Assembly: GCA_025331565.1 (NCBI GenBank)
Contig: JAFREQ010000049.1
Coordinates: 4,250,501-4,314,500 of the forward strand
Reading direction: 5' to 3'
DNA from: Holacanthus passer
Lineage: Eukaryota; Chordata; Actinopteri; Pomacanthidae
Length of the DNA stretch: 64,000 nt
Made by a program: the position numbers and the translations under genes. Positions 60,700 through 64,000 of this stretch are shown here, piece after piece (position 1 is the stretch's first letter; every line of letters begins with the position of its first letter). The notes under the pieces are model-generated. The model did not search any database, had not been told where the DNA came from, and was given only the letters and a program-made list of their open reading frames with translations.

Positions 60700-61130
60700 C
60701 CGCCCCTGCCCCAGCAGTTTTGCTACCAGCCCAAGCCAGAGCCGCAGCTTCAGGTTCCCAGCTACCAGTTCAAGCACCAGCCGCAGCTTCAGGTTCCCAG
60801 CTACCAGCCGCAGCTCCAGGTTCCCAGCTACCAGCCCAAGCCAGACCCGCAGCTCCAGGTTCCCAGCTACCAGCCGCAGCTCCAGGTTCCCAGCTACCAG
60901 CCCAAGCCAGAGCCGTAGCTCCAGGTTCCCAGCTACCATCCCAAGCCAGAGCCGCAGCTCCAGGTTCCCAGCTACCAGTCCAAGCCACAGCCACAGCTCC
61001 AGGTTCCCAGCTACCAGCCCAAGCAACAGCTGTAGGCTCCCAGTTACCAGTCCAAACTGCAGCCCCAGGTATCCAGCTAAAAGGCCAAACCAAAGCCGCA
61101 GTCCCTGGTTCCCAGCTATCAGTCATTGTC
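60700..61130 (+). repeat. Minisatellite array 1 encoding (AxAPGSQLPAQA)-type repeats
   Basis: About ten units of roughly 24-42 bp built on CCGCAGCTCCAGGTTCCCAG then CTACCAGC. In frame (60720-61133) they encode PGSQLPAQAR-type repeats. The reverse strand is also open and Trp/Glu-rich, an expected shadow of the repeat. Confidence 0.85.
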
Positions 61131-61941
61131 TGATCCTGTCCCGGCTGGGCCACAGCCGCCTCCTGTTCCGGCTGGGCAGCAGCCACCTTCTGATCCTGTT
61201 CCGGCTGGGCCGCAGCCATCGTCTGATCCTGTTCCAGCTGGGCTGCAGCCATTGTCTGATTCCGTTCCAGCTGGGCTGCAGCCACCTTCTGTTCCTACTG
61301 GGCCGCAGCCATCGTCTGATCCCGTTCCGGCTGGACTGCAGCCACCTCCCATTCCGGCTGGGCCGCAGCCACCGTCTGATCCTGTTCAGGTTGGGCCGCA
61401 GCCACCTTCTGATCCTGTTCCAGCTGGGCCACAGTCACCTCCAGTTCCTGTCCCGGTTGGTCTGTAGCCACCTCCAGCTCCTCTTCCGGTTGGTCCGCAG
61501 CCACCTCCAGTTTCCGTCCCTGGTCCTGATCCTCCAGAGCCCGAGCTGCAGCCTCCAGACCCGCCTGTTCCTCCAGACCTGCCCAGCCCGCCTGTTCCTC
61601 CAGAGCCCGAGTGGCACCCTCCAGACTCGCCTGTTCCTCCAGAGCCCGAGCGGTATTCTCCAGACCCTCCAGTTCCTCAAGAGCCTGAGCGGCACCCACC
61701 AGACCCTCGAGAGCCCAAGTCTCCTGTTGCTCCTGAGCCTCAGCAGCCAAGGGCCCAGATGCTGCAGCAGCACCCCCGTCGCCGCTGGTCTCCAGTCCTG
61801 CATTCCAGTCGCCGCCAATCCTCCAGCCCTGCACTACCATCTCCGCCGTTCTCCAGTCCTGCCTCCCTGTCACCAGTCCTGCCTTCCTGTCACCGTCGCC
61901 ACCGGCCTCCAGTCCTGGTCTCCAACCCTGGACTCCTGTAG
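61126..61941 (+). pseudogene. Pro-rich repeat ORF of the LTR element, one nonsense codon
   Basis: The frame opens at 61126 with alternating 11- and 9-residue units SDPVPAGPQPP / PVPAGPQPP (minisatellite array 2, 61130-61450). It meets TAG at 61465-61467, where sister units have CAG, then stays open to 61941 with PPEPE-type repeats (PVPPEPERHPPD) and a Ser/Arg-rich end. It encodes a disordered Pro-rich product with no recognisable protease, RT or integrase. The array 1 frame is offset from it, so one frameshift separates them. Confidence 0.55.
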
Positions 61942-64000
61942 CTGCCGGTCTCCAGCCCTGCCTCCCTGTTGCCGCCGGTCTTCCAGCCCTGCACTCCCAT
62001 CGCCACCAGCCTCCAGCCTGTCCCCTGGAGGGGTCTCATCTCTGGCAGCCCATGGTCTCCTACACAACTACTGTCCGTGAAACATAGAGCTGGCTGAAGA
62101 AACAGCTGACCAGTTTGAGTGCAGCAAACACCTACTATCCGGAAAGACTGAGCTTTTAGCATGATAATGCAAATTTACGACTGAGGTCTGGTGACATTAG
62201 CAAGGCCAAAGTAAAAATTTACATAGACTGAAAACAAGTTTCATTCTACAGTGGGAGAGCAATCACACCATTGTCTGACACTGACTACTTGCCGTGGCTT
62301 CGCTTTGATACATTTTTTGGAAATTTTGTGTCATCCGGCCAATGCCAAGTCTGTCTAAAGCTATGTAGTGAAAGTTAATACTAGGTAAGTATTAAGTTAT
62401 TTCACCATCAACCATAAGAGACCCACACAGACAGGACATCTGCCCAGGATTGCCTACAGGACTTCCATTAGGCTGCTCGTCCATCTAAGGAACTAGACTC
62501 ACCTTTGCCAAACAGCTGAGAGAGACACTGGTAGAACAAGGCAACTACACGCGGTCTCAGGGAGGAAGCTCCAGGCTGCCACATCTACTGCTTTGTCCCA
62601 ACCAAGAAGAATCTCCAGCAATGGCCAACGCAGCTCAAAGCAGCCAAAATACCTGCATTACTGCTCATGACTGGGTTGAAGTCAAAGTAATATCTTCAAA
62701 CCATACATTTCTTTGTAAATAATATAGCACATGTGTACATTCATAACCTGTAGCTGTTATCATATCTTCTTATTGACCATTGCCCAATTTATTACACAGC
62801 TTACTTTATCTCACTTTGTTAATATCAGTATTGCTCATTTGTCCCGTCCTGATAATTTTCTTGGTTAGATCAGTCATATCATTTTTCCTGTGTTAGTACT
62901 GTAGATAGCAATAAATATTTTCATATATACCAAGTCACTTTCTTGGGTATTCCTTTGGAGTAGAGACAGAGATCTATTTAATTGACAGGAAGTACCATCT
63001 TTTGAGATCGTACTGATAATTTGGTAATTATATTATTATATGGTAAGTTAGTCAATCAATTATTTTTCCTCTTCAGAGGTGGTGCTAACAAGAGTACGTT
63101 TGAAATAAACGTAAGTTCTGCCCATTAGTTATTTTCACCTGTATGAGAGAAAATATCCACGTAGTCTGCTTTTCTATTCCACAAAACAATGCCGACCATT
63201 TTCAAGACACTGCGAAACTAATTTAATAGCGAAACTTTAACGGCTCGATACACTGACCGAGAAAATATGAGATAAAAAGTTCCATTTCACACCGTTAAGT
63301 TTAGCTTTTCTTTGCTTTCCCCTGGCATTGACATTCTGAACACTTTTGCTTGTGGAGCAAGGAATGAAAAGGTAGGAGTGAAACAAAAGAAATCATACTA
63401 ACTATACATGGACAAAACTGAAATGCTGCTTTTTTTTTTACACCATAACCATTTAGAGAAGATATAATCACCAGACCCCTATGGTGATGCAAACTCAATC
63501 CAAAGAGAATAAGAACATCACCAATAAATTGTTTTCTCTACACAAGTGAGTGAAAGACAGAGGGCCCTCTATATCTCCTGAGTAACCAACAGTAACAGGA
63601 GGAAATCATCATGCATCCGCTCCTTCATTTGCATAACAAGCATTGCAGAGGCCCAGGCCAACTCTGAGCTTAAAAAAGCGTCACTGCATGTGCAAAGAGC
63701 CCCTCCATTTTTCTCCTCTCATTCCGTTCTCTGCAAGTAGCCACTTAACAATGCGCTTTGCTTCCTCAAACTGAATTATTAATGAAAGGGACATGTAAAT
63801 CATCAATCCATTTGGACCCATGAGCGAGATCTATTTCTGTGTTTATCAAGCCCCTCAGAGCAGGAAATCCAGGGCCAGAAACTGTTAAAGGAATGCAAAT
63901 TTGCTCCTACTTTCAGGCAGAGGAGCAGGAGTGACTCCTGTCTCAGTTAATATTTAGGAGAGCTCCAGAGTTGCCCTGAACTGTCCCTGACAGGAGAAAC
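61942..64000. other. End of LTR-element interior, then intergenic DNA
   Basis: Up to about 62090 the Pro/Ser-coding repeat sequence fades out. No second LTR is seen before the window end. The last ~400 bases (63600-64000) are of higher complexity, with octamer/homeodomain-like words (ATGTAAATCATCAAT), and might be a conserved regulatory block. No coding exon supported. Confidence 0.4.

Noticed and set aside
60700..61450. Regularly spaced repeats that could suggest a CRISPR-like array
   Set aside because: The units are contiguous tandem repeats with no unique spacers, in a vertebrate genome, and encode Pro-rich peptide repeats.
60676..61873. Long minus-strand open frames (Trp/Glu- and Gly-rich repeats) over the minisatellites
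   Set aside because: They are mirror frames of tandem repeats whose unit length is a multiple of three; no start context or family match, and the plus strand fits the LTR element orientation.

Overview
This is a vertebrate, almost certainly teleost, nuclear window. Genes are intron-rich and sparse, CA/GT microsatellites are abundant, and the repeats are typical of ray-finned fish: L2-like LINEs with (TTATC)n tails, Tc1/mariner and hAT relics, MITE-like elements, a V-SINE-like tail and a Gypsy/sushi-like LTR. No species can be named from the sequence alone.

One protein-coding gene is well supported, on the minus strand: the 5' part of arhgef4 (Asef, an APC-stimulated Rho-family guanine nucleotide exchange factor; the paralogue spata13/Asef2 is the main alternative). 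It starts at 30659 and runs leftward out of the window. Its coding exons are 30435-30659 (first, 75 codons), 24589-29241 (one giant 1551-codon exon), 22130-22390 and 21624-21753. The splice phases agree (0/0/0, then phase 1). A second, internal first exon with its own GC-rich leader lies at 15966-16230 and also ends in phase 1, which suggests an alternative promoter for a short isoform. The SH3, DH and PH exons were not found and should lie left of base 1, so about 16 kb at the left edge is intron.

Layout. 1-15965: downstream intron with a LINE relic (2.8-3.1 kb), a MITE fragment, an L2 tail, a decayed hAT copy (9.8-10.5 kb) and a decayed Tc1 copy (11.9-12.4 kb). 15966-30659: arhgef4 exons and introns, including one TIR element (19.8-20.8 kb). 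30660-64000: no convincing host gene. This right half is upstream or intergenic DNA with an L2 LINE carrying a 5' foldback and target-site duplications (32.7-34.2 kb), a MITE-like element (35.4-36.1 kb), further LINE relics (38.4-39.3 and 45.3-46.5 kb), a tRNA-Ala-headed SINE (47.2-47.4 kb), a second copy of the TIR element (48.15-48.95 kb), a possible solo LTR or transcription unit (49-50.3 kb), a further MITE-like element (53.8-54.7 kb) and an LTR element with an apparent self-priming site and Pro-rich minisatellite coding arrays (59.5-62.1 kb).

The strongest non-routine signals are: (1) the LTR whose predicted RNA 5' end is complementary to the site just after the LTR, joined to an interior of tandem Pro/Ala/Gln repeats instead of recognisable gag-pol; (2) the arhgef4 internal first exon and the giant symmetric exon; (3) the LINE 5' foldback; (4) the tRNA-Ala/LINE-tail SINE. 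Family assignments rest on remembered protein and repeat motifs, not on a database search.
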